This document shows positions 8,119 through 16,140 of a stretch of DNA of 64,000 nt, one piece after another. Under the pieces are notes generated by a model. That model searched no databases. It saw nothing but the letters and a program-made list of their open reading frames with translations, and was not told the DNA's origin. This DNA is from Echinicola arenosa. Its GTDB lineage: Bacteria; Bacteroidota; Bacteroidia; Cytophagales; Cyclobacteriaceae. Numbering within the stretch: the stretch's first letter is position 1; each line of letters begins with the position of its first letter. The DNA lies in contig NZ_JACYTQ010000008.1 in assembly GCF_014841125.1 (NCBI RefSeq), forward strand, positions 124,001-188,000, given 5' to 3'. The position numbers and the translations under genes were made by a program.

Positions 8119-8460
8119 ATAACATTTATGCAACCTTAAAGACTCAAATTTCTTTAAAATCATACCACCTCTTATAACCAATTTTAAAGCAAAAAAAGAC
8201 CTCCCAACTTCCATTTTTTACAATCAAACTTCCTCCAAAAAGAATCTATTACACCTAAAACCAGTAAGTTTTCCTTGGGTTAATGATTATTTAACTACAT
8301 CTTAACAGTAATCAAATTACTAATAATCAATAAGTTACAAGTTCAATTTTTAAAGTTTGAACTTTCAAGGGTTCAGATCGCGCGAAGTGAACCCAAAATT
8401 TGCATTCATTGTACATTTTTGCGGCAGAAAATTTCACTGAATTACTCAAGCAAAGAAAAA
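8119..8460. other. Gene-free leader before the TonB receptor, with a GGGTTCA hairpin
   Basis: A stretch of 342 bases, AT-rich, without a credible gene. A perfect 7-bp hairpin, GGGTTCA (8369-8375) and TGAACCC (8388-8394), surrounds the loop GATCGCGCGAAG. It lies 67 bases before the receptor's ATG, so it is probably in its mRNA leader or promoter. I found no convincing TTTG/TAnnTTTG pair. Confidence 0.5.
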
Positions 8461-11319
8461 ATGAAAACAAGGATGCCTATCAGATTATTATTAATGGCTT
8501 TGTTCCTACTGACTGCTCAGCTCAGTTTTGGTCAAAGCATGAGCATTACGGGTACTGTGGTGGATCCCAATGGGTCGCTTCCAGGAGCAATGGTTTATCT
8601 TAAAGGAACCCAAACTGGTGGTACTTCGGATATCTCCGGCAACTTCCAAATTCTAAACCATCATAGCGGAGATCAAATCTTGGTTATCTCTTTTATTGGA
8701 TACAATGCCAAAGAAATACCATTAAGTATTGAGGCCGGTAAAGACATCAATTTGGGGCTTATAGAAATGGAGGAAGAGTCAACTGGCCTTTCCGAGGTAG
8801 TGGTAAAAGGAACTTACTACCCTTCCCAAATGAGAGCTATCAGTATGAAGAAAAGCTCCAACGCCATTTCTGAAGTTCTGGCGGCAGATGCCATCGGCAA
8901 ACTACCAGACAGAAATGCAGCAGAGGCAGTACAAAGGATGCAAGGTGTCTCCATTGAAAGGGACATGGGAGAAGGAAGAAGGGTAATCGTAAGAGGTGCC
9001 CCTACCCACTGGACTTCCATCACCCTAAACGGCAACAGACTTCCAAGTGCTGGCGGTGCTAGTGACGAAAGATATACGCAATTGGATGTATTTCCATCAG
9101 AGTTGATCCAATATGTTCAATTGAACAAAGCATTGACACCTGATATTGACGGGGATGCTATCGGTGGCTCGATGAACTTTATCACCAAATCCTCTCCTAG
9201 TGACCAATTGATCAGTGCCACTGTAGCTGGAGGATACAATACCAACGCCAAATCTCCATCATACAACACTTCCTTAATCTATGGAGACCGTATTGGTGAG
9301 AAATTCGGTTTTATTGCATCCGCTGTCATTTGGGACAGAACAGCAGGTACTGACCGATATGGTATCGGGTACAATTTTTCAAATCCTGACCCTGTTCAGT
9401 CTTTCTCCATGAACAACCTTCAATTGAGAGATTATGTGGCCAGAAGAAGAACTGCCGGATTCAATTTGGGAATGGACTACGACATTTCACCAAACAGCAA
9501 AATCTATTTTAAAGGACTCTATTCCCAATACTTGGATCAGCAGAAAGTAAGAGAAGCCTATTTCAACTTTGACAATAATAATGCACAACTTCAAGCAAGA
9601 CACGCCGACTATGTAACGAACCTTTACTCTATGAAAGCAGGTGGAGAATTCAATATCAGCCACCGATTAAAATTGGATGCTTCTTACCAAATCTCTTCTT
9701 CTGACTTCAAGCTAAACAGTCCTGATAACTTACCCGAGGATGAAAGAGGTTATCCTATTGTAAACTTTGTACAGCCTATGACCTATGAAGGCCTTTCTTC
9801 TGATGGTTTCAAATACTTGGCCATGGACTCTCCTGAGGGCATCGGAGGCTCTTTGGACAATGTACCAGCCGATTTGGGAACTCCTCTTGACCCAAATTCA
9901 ATGAGGTTAAATCAAATCATCCTGCAACAAATGGACAAGAAAGAAACAGACCATACGGGGCAATTTGACTTTACCCATCAAACCAATGATAAACTACAGT
10001 TGAAATTTGGTGGTAAGCTGTTGAATAAAGAAAGAGAGTTTAATTCTTCTGCCACCGTAAAAATGCAAGGAGCTTTATTGGGCATTCCTAATAGTCCTGA
10101 CATGCTGTTCCTTTCTGACATGGAAACAGAATCAACCCCATATGATGGAACCTTCCTGAATGAATTGGGCGATGTATATGACGAGGTGAATATCAGTCAA
10201 ATCACCAATGACCAAATCGATGCCATGTACACGGATGAGTTTGCTACTCAAAATGGACTGATCACGGTATTGGCAAAAGACGCTCCTTCCAATGCGCCTC
10301 AATCTTATACGGGCCAAGAGCAAGTGATCTCTGCCTATGCCATGGGATCCTATCAGGTCAATGAAAAGCTGGAGTTGATTGGTGGGATCAGAAATGAAGT
10401 CAACCACTTGGAGTTTACAGGTGCTAGGGTACTTACCGATCAAGATGGGTCTACAGTGGAAGAAGTGACCAGCACAAAAGATTACAATGCTTTCTTGCCA
10501 ATGGTTCACCTTAAAATGAAGCCCAACAGCAACACTATTGTAAGGGCAGCTTATACCCGTACTTACGCAAGGCCAACCTTTAACAGACTGAACCCTGGAG
10601 TACAAATCAATAACCTTAACCAGACCATCACGGAAGGCAACACTGAATTGGATCCGACTTTCTCCAATAACTACGATCTTGCCTTTGAATATTACCCTGA
10701 AGAATTGGGGATATTTTCAGCAGGTATCTTTTACAAGGACCTTTCCAACTATATCTATGATGATCAAAGCATTGAAGTATACAACGGTTTGAATTACCTA
10801 AGGTCTCGTCCAGAAAACCTTGAAAGTGCATGGTTATATGGTATTGAGTTGAGTTATGTCAAGCGTTTCACCAACATGGATAACTTCATGAAAAACTTTG
10901 GTGTAGAACTCAATTACTCCTATATCGACTCAGAAGTGGAAATCCCTACTTTCACAGAAGGGGAACAAACAGGAAGTTACAAGACCTCTTTGCCAGAGCA
11001 GGCCAACCACATTGGAAATGCCATTGTGTTTTATGAAAACAATAAATTCATGGCCCGCGTCGCCGGTAACTTCAAAGGCAAATATGTCAATGCCATCCGA
11101 AGCATTGCTGGTCCTGAGCACTACCGTTGGTTTGGCAATAACTTTACCGTTGACTTTTCATCTTCTTACCTATTGTCAGACAACTTCAGACTATTTGTTG
11201 AGCTCAACAACATCACCAACGCACCTAACCGATATTACCATGGTGTGTCTGACAGACCAGAAGAAGCTGCATGGTCAGGAATCCGCGGTCAAATCGGGTT
11301 GAGTTTTAACCTCAGATAA
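8461..11319 (+). CDS. TonB-dependent outer-membrane receptor
   Basis: A 952-residue receptor. I chose the ATG at 8461 because it opens a good signal peptide (MKTRMPIRLLLMALFLLTAQ, cut near FGQ); the frame extends upstream only to a TTG. Order: signal peptide, carboxypeptidase-regulatory-like beta domain (about 22-110, with GTVVDPNGSLPGAMVYLKG), plug (about 120-250, with NAAEAVQRMQGVSIERD, VIVRGAP and a GDAIGGSMNF motif), then the 22-stranded barrel ending in FNLR. The plug resembles the receptor class typed on Xanthomonas and Caulobacter rather than SusC. It lies 21 bases upstream of a phospholipase-C-like lipoprotein gene with no SusD partner, suggesting uptake of a product released by that enzyme. 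Confidence 0.9.
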   Translation: MKTRMPIRLLLMALFLLTAQLSFGQSMSITGTVVDPNGSLPGAMVYLKGTQTGGTSDISGNFQILNHHSGDQILVISFIGYNAKEIPLSIEAGKDINLGLIEMEEESTGLSEVVVKGTYYPSQMRAISMKKSSNAISEVLAADAIGKLPDRNAAEAVQRMQGVSIERDMGEGRRVIVRGAPTHWTSITLNGNRLPSAGGASDERYTQLDVFPSELIQYVQLNKALTPDIDGDAIGGSMNFITKSSPSDQLISATVAGGYNTNAKSPSYNTSLIYGDRIGEKFGFIASAVIWDRTAGTDRYGIGYNFSNPDPVQSFSMNNLQLRDYVARRRTAGFNLGMDYDISPNSKIYFKGLYSQYLDQQKVREAYFNFDNNNAQLQARHADYVTNLYSMKAGGEFNISHRLKLDASYQISSSDFKLNSPDNLPEDERGYPIVNFVQPMTYEGLSSDGFKYLAMDSPEGIGGSLDNVPADLGTPLDPNSMRLNQIILQQMDKKETDHTGQFDFTHQTNDKLQLKFGGKLLNKEREFNSSATVKMQGALLGIPNSPDMLFLSDMETESTPYDGTFLNELGDVYDEVNISQITNDQIDAMYTDEFATQNGLITVLAKDAPSNAPQSYTGQEQVISAYAMGSYQVNEKLELIGGIRNEVNHLEFTGARVLTDQDGSTVEEVTSTKDYNAFLPMVHLKMKPNSNTIVRAAYTRTYARPTFNRLNPGVQINNLNQTITEGNTELDPTFSNNYDLAFEYYPEELGIFSAGIFYKDLSNYIYDDQSIEVYNGLNYLRSRPENLESAWLYGIELSYVKRFTNMDNFMKNFGVELNYSYIDSEVEIPTFTEGEQTGSYKTSLPEQANHIGNAIVFYENNKFMARVAGNFKGKYVNAIRSIAGPEHYRWFGNNFTVDFSSSYLLSDNFRLFVELNNITNAPNRYYHGVSDRPEEAAWSGIRGQIGLSFNLR

Positions 11320-11340
11320 TTTCGAAAAGTAATCAAGATC

Positions 11341-12567
11341 ATGAAAAATACATTCAATTATATTGGAAGTGCAGCTCTGCTATGGAGCGCACTTTCCTGT
11401 AATCCCAAGGAAGAAACCATTCAGCTAGAGAATGGACTGGTAGAGGTCCCCGCAGATATCAAAATCAATCAGATCCAAGTCTTGGGTACGCACAATAGTT
11501 ATGCAAAGCCTGTTGACACAGCAGTATTCAACCTTGTAGAGCCTATTTTTGAAAAGATGATGGGGCAATTTGCAGCCAGCATGTCTGCAGAGCAAAGGGC
11601 CAAATACCAAGAATATCATCCCAATGAAATGCCCATCAGTTCGATGCTTGCTTATGAGCACCCTGATTTCAATACCCAGCTGGATGCTGGATTAAGGTCT
11701 CTGGAAATTGATGTATATTACGACCCTACCGGAAACAGGTTCAACAAGCCAGCCACTTATGAGATCCTAAAGCAAAAGGGCAAAACTGATTTGGCCCCAT
11801 TTGATACCGAAGGACTTGACCAACCTGGTTTCAAGGTATTGCATATGGCGGATATCGATTTCAGAACCTACTATCCTACTTTCCATAAGGCCTTGAAAAC
11901 GCTAAAAAACTGGTCGGATGCCCATCCTAGCCACACACCTATCTTCATCATGATAGAAGCCAAGGATCAAGGATTCCCTATTTTCCCCAATTCATCGGAG
12001 GTATTGCCTTTTACAGAGCAGGCTTTTAATGAACTGGATAACTTGGTCGTTTCCGTCTTGGGCAAGGACAAAATCATCACGCCTGATCAAGTGCGTGGAG
12101 ATTATAAAACTTTAGAAGAAGGTATTTTGGCCCAGAACTGGCCAACTCTTAAAGAATCCATTGGAAAGTTTGTCTTTATGTTACTTCCTTCTGCCGGAGG
12201 GATGTCATCAGAAAGTCCTTATGTGAAAAACCACCCTGCTTTGGAAAACAGGATCATGTTTGTCCAATCAGAAAGAGGGCAAGATCATGCAGGTTTCCTA
12301 CTTTTGGACAATGCCATTGTAAGGCAAGAAGACATCAAAGAAGCGGTTAAAAAAGGCTATCTGGTACGAACCAGGTCTGATATAGAAACCTATGAAGCCA
12401 AAGTCAATGACATGAGCCGTGCAAATGCTGCCTTTGAAAGCGGTGGACAGGTGGTCTCTACTGATTTCTTCAGGCCTGGCAACTCATACGGAACCGACTA
12501 TGTAGTCAAAATGCCCAATGAACTCCCCATGAGGCTAAACCCTGTCAATTCCGATACCGAGAAATAA
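11341..12567 (+). CDS. PI-PLC-like lipoprotein, copy 1 (Ca2+-dependent phospholipase C1-like)
   Basis: A 408-residue protein with lipobox LWSALSC (Cys20), so likely anchored in the outer membrane. The mature part is a phosphodiesterase TIM barrel of the phosphatidylinositol-specific phospholipase C1-like group: VLGTHNSYA with catalytic His51, LEIDVYYDP, VLHMADIDF with the second His, and FIMIEAKD. Known members are calcium-dependent and cleave phosphoinositides to inositol phosphate and diacylglycerol. It follows the TonB receptor by 21 bases, so the two probably form an operon. A close paralogue follows at 12929. The substrate is not determined by sequence; other phosphodiesters are possible. 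Confidence 0.85.
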   Translation: MKNTFNYIGSAALLWSALSCNPKEETIQLENGLVEVPADIKINQIQVLGTHNSYAKPVDTAVFNLVEPIFEKMMGQFAASMSAEQRAKYQEYHPNEMPISSMLAYEHPDFNTQLDAGLRSLEIDVYYDPTGNRFNKPATYEILKQKGKTDLAPFDTEGLDQPGFKVLHMADIDFRTYYPTFHKALKTLKNWSDAHPSHTPIFIMIEAKDQGFPIFPNSSEVLPFTEQAFNELDNLVVSVLGKDKIITPDQVRGDYKTLEEGILAQNWPTLKESIGKFVFMLLPSAGGMSSESPYVKNHPALENRIMFVQSERGQDHAGFLLLDNAIVRQEDIKEAVKKGYLVRTRSDIETYEAKVNDMSRANAAFESGGQVVSTDFFRPGNSYGTDYVVKMPNELPMRLNPVNSDTEK

Positions 12568-12641
12568 AAAACAACTTAACTGTGCCTCTCAGAATTTGAA
12601 TTTGGTACTTAAATAACAAACTAAGTTCAAAAAATAAGGAT

Positions 12642-12861
12642 GTCCCTTGGTATGACTGGTTTCAGTAAAATGAAAAGGCCGTTAAGAAAGTGAGTTAGTT
12701 CGCGAAGTGGAGGAGCGAGATCCACTCACTTTTAGGCAGAATCATTTTACTGAAAATTAAATTGGGCACTATTTCACATGCTTCCAAACACTTGTTTTAC
12801 CCAATTTAAAAGTCATACCACAGGACTAGATTTTTGGTCCTTTTCATCTTTGGAAAAGGAC
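12642..12861. repeat. Nested multi-branched inverted-repeat element
   Basis: An outer pair GTCCCTTGGTATGACT (12642-12657) and AGTCATACCACAGGAC (12811-12826; 14 of 16 paired) encloses two arms. Arm one is TTCAGTAAAATGA (12661-12673) with TCATTTTACTGAA (12742-12754), and inside it AAAGTGAGT (12687-12695) with ACTCACTTT (12724-12732). Arm two is TTAAATTGGG (12757-12766) with CCCAATTTAA (12800-12809). A further hairpin follows: GTCCTTTTC (12837-12845) with GAAAAGGAC (12853-12861). The result is a cross or three-way-junction shape filling the gap (12568-12928) between the two phospholipase-like genes. It may be a MITE-like insertion, a structured RNA or a complex terminator. Confidence 0.7.
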
Positions 12862-12928
12862 AGCTAATTTATCAATAAGCACAAAATGCTAATGAAGCAT
12901 TAATAATAAGATTAACCATAAAGTTACT

Positions 12929-14152
12929 ATGAATTATACCAACTCCATCAAAGCCACCATCTTAGGGCTTTGCCTTGCATTCCAAGGATGTGGCCAAAAA
13001 GAGATTACTATTGAAGGTGGTCGGGTGAAAATTCCAGCCGATCTAAAAATAAACGAAATACAAGTTTTGGGAACCCATAATAGCTATGCTACAAAAAGGG
13101 ACACCGCCATTTTGAACTTTATTGACCCCATTTTCACAGGGATGATGGGACAATATTTCAACAACATGAGTGAGGAGGTTAAGGCCAAATACAAGGAATA
13201 CCATCCCAATCAGATGACATTCAAGGAAATGCTGGCCTATGACTTTCCAGATTTCCCTACTCAGCTAGATGCAGGCATGCGTTCCTTGGCCATTGATATC
13301 GTTTATGACCCTAGCGGTAACCGATTTAGTCGTCCGGCTATCTATGATGTAATGAAGGCAAAAGGAATTCACCATTATCAGCCCTATGATTCCACTGGAA
13401 TGGACCAACCAGGTTTCAAGGTGATGCATATAGCGGATATCGATTTCCTGTCGCATTACAAGACCTTCGAACAGGCCCTTAACGCACTTAAAAACTGGTC
13501 TGATAAGAACCCAACCCATGCTCCAGTTTACATCATGATTGAGGCCAAAGATGCTGGTTTACCGATCTTTCCCAACTCCACCGAAGTGCTTCCCTTTACT
13601 GCAGAAGTCTATGACCAACTGGATCACAAACTGGAAAGTGTACTGGGCAGGGAAAAAATCATTACACCAGATGATGTCCGAGGTGATTATGCTACGCTTG
13701 AAGAAGCAGTATTGGCCCAAAACTGGCCAACTGTAGAGGCTTCTCAGGGCAAGTTCATCTTTTTGCTATTGCCGGGCAGTGCAGGGCTATCCACTGACCA
13801 TTCTTACCTAAAAGGCCATCCATCCCTAAAAGGACGTATGATGTTTGTCAAAGCAGATGTAGGACAAGACCACTGCGGATTTCTCTTACTGGACAATGTT
13901 ATTGCCAGAAAAGCGGATATAGAAGAGGCTGTCAAAAAAGGTTATATGGTTCGTACCCGTTCGGATATCGAAACTTACGAAGCCAAGGTCAATGACATGA
14001 GCCGAGCAGAAACTGCTTTCGAAAGTGGTGCCCAAGTCGTCTCTACAGACTTCTTTGAGCCTGGAAATGCCTATGGAACCGACTATGTGGTCAGAATGCC
14101 CAACAATCAACCGCTAAGGTTAAATCCAGTCAACCGGGTTGAAGAAAAATAA
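12929..14152 (+). CDS. PI-PLC-like lipoprotein, copy 2
   Basis: A 407-residue paralogue of the gene at 11341, alike along its whole length (for example both hold MIEAKD, FPNS-EVLPFT and RTRSDIETYEAKVNDMSRA). Lipobox AFQGC gives Cys21; the catalytic His is His50 in VLGTHNSYA, and HIADIDF carries the second His. The two copies differ most in the middle (KGIHHYQPYDSTG against KGKTDLAPFDTEG) and around the signal peptide, so the duplication is not recent. The 361-base structured gap before it suggests separate or modulated expression relative to copy 1. Function is inferred to be phosphodiester cleavage outside the cell or in the periplasm. Confidence 0.85.
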   Translation: MNYTNSIKATILGLCLAFQGCGQKEITIEGGRVKIPADLKINEIQVLGTHNSYATKRDTAILNFIDPIFTGMMGQYFNNMSEEVKAKYKEYHPNQMTFKEMLAYDFPDFPTQLDAGMRSLAIDIVYDPSGNRFSRPAIYDVMKAKGIHHYQPYDSTGMDQPGFKVMHIADIDFLSHYKTFEQALNALKNWSDKNPTHAPVYIMIEAKDAGLPIFPNSTEVLPFTAEVYDQLDHKLESVLGREKIITPDDVRGDYATLEEAVLAQNWPTVEASQGKFIFLLLPGSAGLSTDHSYLKGHPSLKGRMMFVKADVGQDHCGFLLLDNVIARKADIEEAVKKGYMVRTRSDIETYEAKVNDMSRAETAFESGAQVVSTDFFEPGNAYGTDYVVRMPNNQPLRLNPVNRVEEK

Positions 14153-14176
14153 TTCACCCTGTAAGTGATCAATAAC

Positions 14177-14219
14177 TATAAGGCTGTTATGGACAATTTC
14201 GTCTGTAGCAGCTTTTTTG
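14177..14219 (+). terminator. Likely terminator after the phospholipase-like genes
   Basis: The sequence from AAGGCTGTTA to TAGCAGCTTTTTTG forms an imperfect hairpin (GCTG with CAGC plus flanking pairs) followed by a T-run, 25 bases after the stop codon. Confidence 0.5.
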
Positions 14220-14370
14220 TTATGTGGTAAGCTTATCTACTTATTAGAGAAAAGAAAACATTAATTACAATAAAATTTGAATTTATGGAGACTTGTTAAA
14301 CTGTACAACTTGGACTATCAAGGAATAAAAATAGGTGGCATAATCCAATTTCCACTTATCTACTTTTAGA

Positions 14371-15372
14371 TCATACTTCTTCATCAGCTTTATTCCTTTC
14401 GGCCAGTTGTTGGGCGATCATACTTCCGGAAACCAGCTGTAAAGCATGGTAAAGCATCAAAGGCAAAAGAATCACACCAAAGGTGACTGGATCAGGGAAA
14501 AGCACCTTTCCCATGGCCGCTCCCTGAATAAGGGACTTTTTAGAGCCACAAAACAATACGGTGATTTGGTCTTCTCGGCTAAATCCCAACAGTTTCCCCA
14601 TCCCAAACATCATGGCCGCCATTGCCAAAAACAGCAAGAGCATCAAGCCGCCCAAAGTCAGTAAAAAAGCCCAGCTTTGTCCCTCAAACATCCCCTGCCC
14701 AACGGCTGCAGAAAAAGCCGAAAAGACAATCATCAAAATGATGGACTGGTCCATGTACTTCAATCCGGTGCTATATTTATTCACCCACTTGCCTAACACA
14801 CCATGTAACAAAAAACCTATAACCACAGGAAATAACACTTGTAAACTCAGCTTCCAAAAAGTATCCAACAGGTCAAAGTTCATCTCACTGCCCTCCAAAA
14901 ACAACTCCATCCAAATGGGCGTAATAAAGATGCCAACGATACTGGAAATACTGGCATTGAAAATAGCTGCGGGGATATTTCCACCTGCAATGGAGACCAT
15001 CACTACTGAAGCAGAAACTGTGGATGGCAAAGCAGAAAGATAAAAAGCCCCCAACCAAATGCTACTATCATCAGTCCCAAAAACACTTTTCATCAATAGC
15101 ACGACTGCCGGAAAAACCAAAAAGGTCGTACTTTGAATCAACAGGTGAAGCTTCCAGTTGCCCAAACCGGACCTGAGTTTTACCGGATCCATCTTTACTC
15201 CATAGAAGAAAAAAATCAGGGAAACTCCATAATGTGTGATCTCCTTAAAGGGAATAATACTGTCAGGTGCTCCCCATTCAGGAAAAATATTGGCCAAGAC
15301 AATGGTCCCGATCAAGGCAAGAAAGAAACCGTTCAGTCCGGCTTTGGTCAAAATACTCTTTAACTGCGTCAT
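14371..15372 (-). CDS. Bile acid:sodium symporter family transporter (SBF-like, YfeH type)
   Basis: A 333-residue inner-membrane protein with about ten hydrophobic helices. The N-terminal part (GLNGFFLALIGTIVLANIFPEWG, then HYGVSLIFFFYGVKMDP) and the later SALPSTVSASVVMVSIAGGNIPAAIFNASISSI region match the SBF-like branch of the bile-acid/arsenite transporter superfamily. The late FCGSKKSLIQGAAMGKVLF segment is also typical of that branch. The transported substrate of these YfeH-type proteins is not known; true bile-acid transport is unlikely. The gene starts nine bases after the stop of the RNA methyltransferase gene on the same strand, so the two are probably cotranscribed. Confidence 0.85.
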   Translation of the reverse strand: MTQLKSILTKAGLNGFFLALIGTIVLANIFPEWGAPDSIIPFKEITHYGVSLIFFFYGVKMDPVKLRSGLGNWKLHLLIQSTTFLVFPAVVLLMKSVFGTDDSSIWLGAFYLSALPSTVSASVVMVSIAGGNIPAAIFNASISSIVGIFITPIWMELFLEGSEMNFDLLDTFWKLSLQVLFPVVIGFLLHGVLGKWVNKYSTGLKYMDQSIILMIVFSAFSAAVGQGMFEGQSWAFLLTLGGLMLLLFLAMAAMMFGMGKLLGFSREDQITVLFCGSKKSLIQGAAMGKVLFPDPVTFGVILLPLMLYHALQLVSGSMIAQQLAERNKADEEV

Positions 15373-15381
15373 GCTGTAAAC

Positions 15382-16125
15382 TCAACTGTTTCTTTTAAAA
15401 TTGTCGCAGATCACGGCTGTTGCTATTGCGACGTTCAAAGACTCTGCATGACCAAAACGGGGAATGGTCAGTTTTTGTGTAACCAAAGGTGCTAGGACAT
15501 CAGAAATCCCCTTGGATTCATTACCCATTAGGATAATCCCTCCCTCCGTGATGGTTTTGGAATGGATATTATCTCCTTCCAAAAAAGCTCCATAAACTGG
15601 AAGCTGCTGTTGAGGTAAATAATCCTTGAGCTCAGTATAGAAAAAGGATACTCGTGTAAAAGAACCCATACTGGAATTCAGCACTTTGGGGTTATAGAAA
15701 TCCGCTGTTTCTTTAGAGAAAATCAGTTTCTTGATCCCATACCAATCTGCAATCCTGATGATTGTCCCCAAATTCCCAGGATCCCTAACATCATCCAACG
15801 CAATGGCCAGTTCTCCTTTCTCGATATCAAAAGGACTGTTGTCCTTTAGTTTGGCCACTGCCAAAGCTCCATCATTGGTTTTGAAGGAACCCGCTGCTTC
15901 CAGGTTTTTTGGAGTCACTTGAAAGCACTCGCCTTTGCAGGTATCTATCAGCTTTTGCTGTTCTTCAAAGTATTTGTCTGTATAAAGAAGATGTGTAACT
16001 TCAAAATCAGAAAGCAGTAATTCCGTTACATTTTTGGATCCTTCTACAAAAAAAGCATTCTCTTGTTTACGGAATTTTTTCTGTTGTAAGGATTTAATAA
16101 ACTTAACTGTATTTTTGCTGATCAT
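15382..16125 (-). CDS. TrmH/SpoU-family RNA methyltransferase
   Basis: A 247-residue SPOUT-fold methyltransferase that transfers a methyl group from SAM to a ribose 2'-OH in rRNA or tRNA. An N-terminal substrate-binding domain (about residues 1-95, including ENAFFVEGSKNVTELL) precedes the catalytic domain, where the three SpoU motifs are clear: DDVRDPGNLGTIIRIADW (motif 1), ILMGNESKGIS (motif 2) and IPRFGHAESLNVAIATAVI (motif 3). The exact target base cannot be read from sequence. It is divergent from tamL with only 15 bases between the start codons, so their promoters must overlap each other's coding ends. Confidence 0.9.
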   Translation of the reverse strand: MISKNTVKFIKSLQQKKFRKQENAFFVEGSKNVTELLLSDFEVTHLLYTDKYFEEQQKLIDTCKGECFQVTPKNLEAAGSFKTNDGALAVAKLKDNSPFDIEKGELAIALDDVRDPGNLGTIIRIADWYGIKKLIFSKETADFYNPKVLNSSMGSFTRVSFFYTELKDYLPQQQLPVYGAFLEGDNIHSKTITEGGIILMGNESKGISDVLAPLVTQKLTIPRFGHAESLNVAIATAVICDNFKRNS

Positions 16126-16140
16126 TAAGGTCGATGAGTT

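Noticed and set aside
11012-11302. 96-codon plus-strand frame
   Set aside because: It overlaps the barrel end of the TonB receptor in another frame.
12568-12928. Hidden gene between the two phospholipase-like genes
   Set aside because: Stop codons occur in all frames and the stretch is explained by the inverted-repeat element.
14561-15043. 160-codon plus-strand frame opposite the SBF-like transporter
   Set aside because: A shadow of the clear transporter gene; low-complexity Lys/Pro/Ser content.
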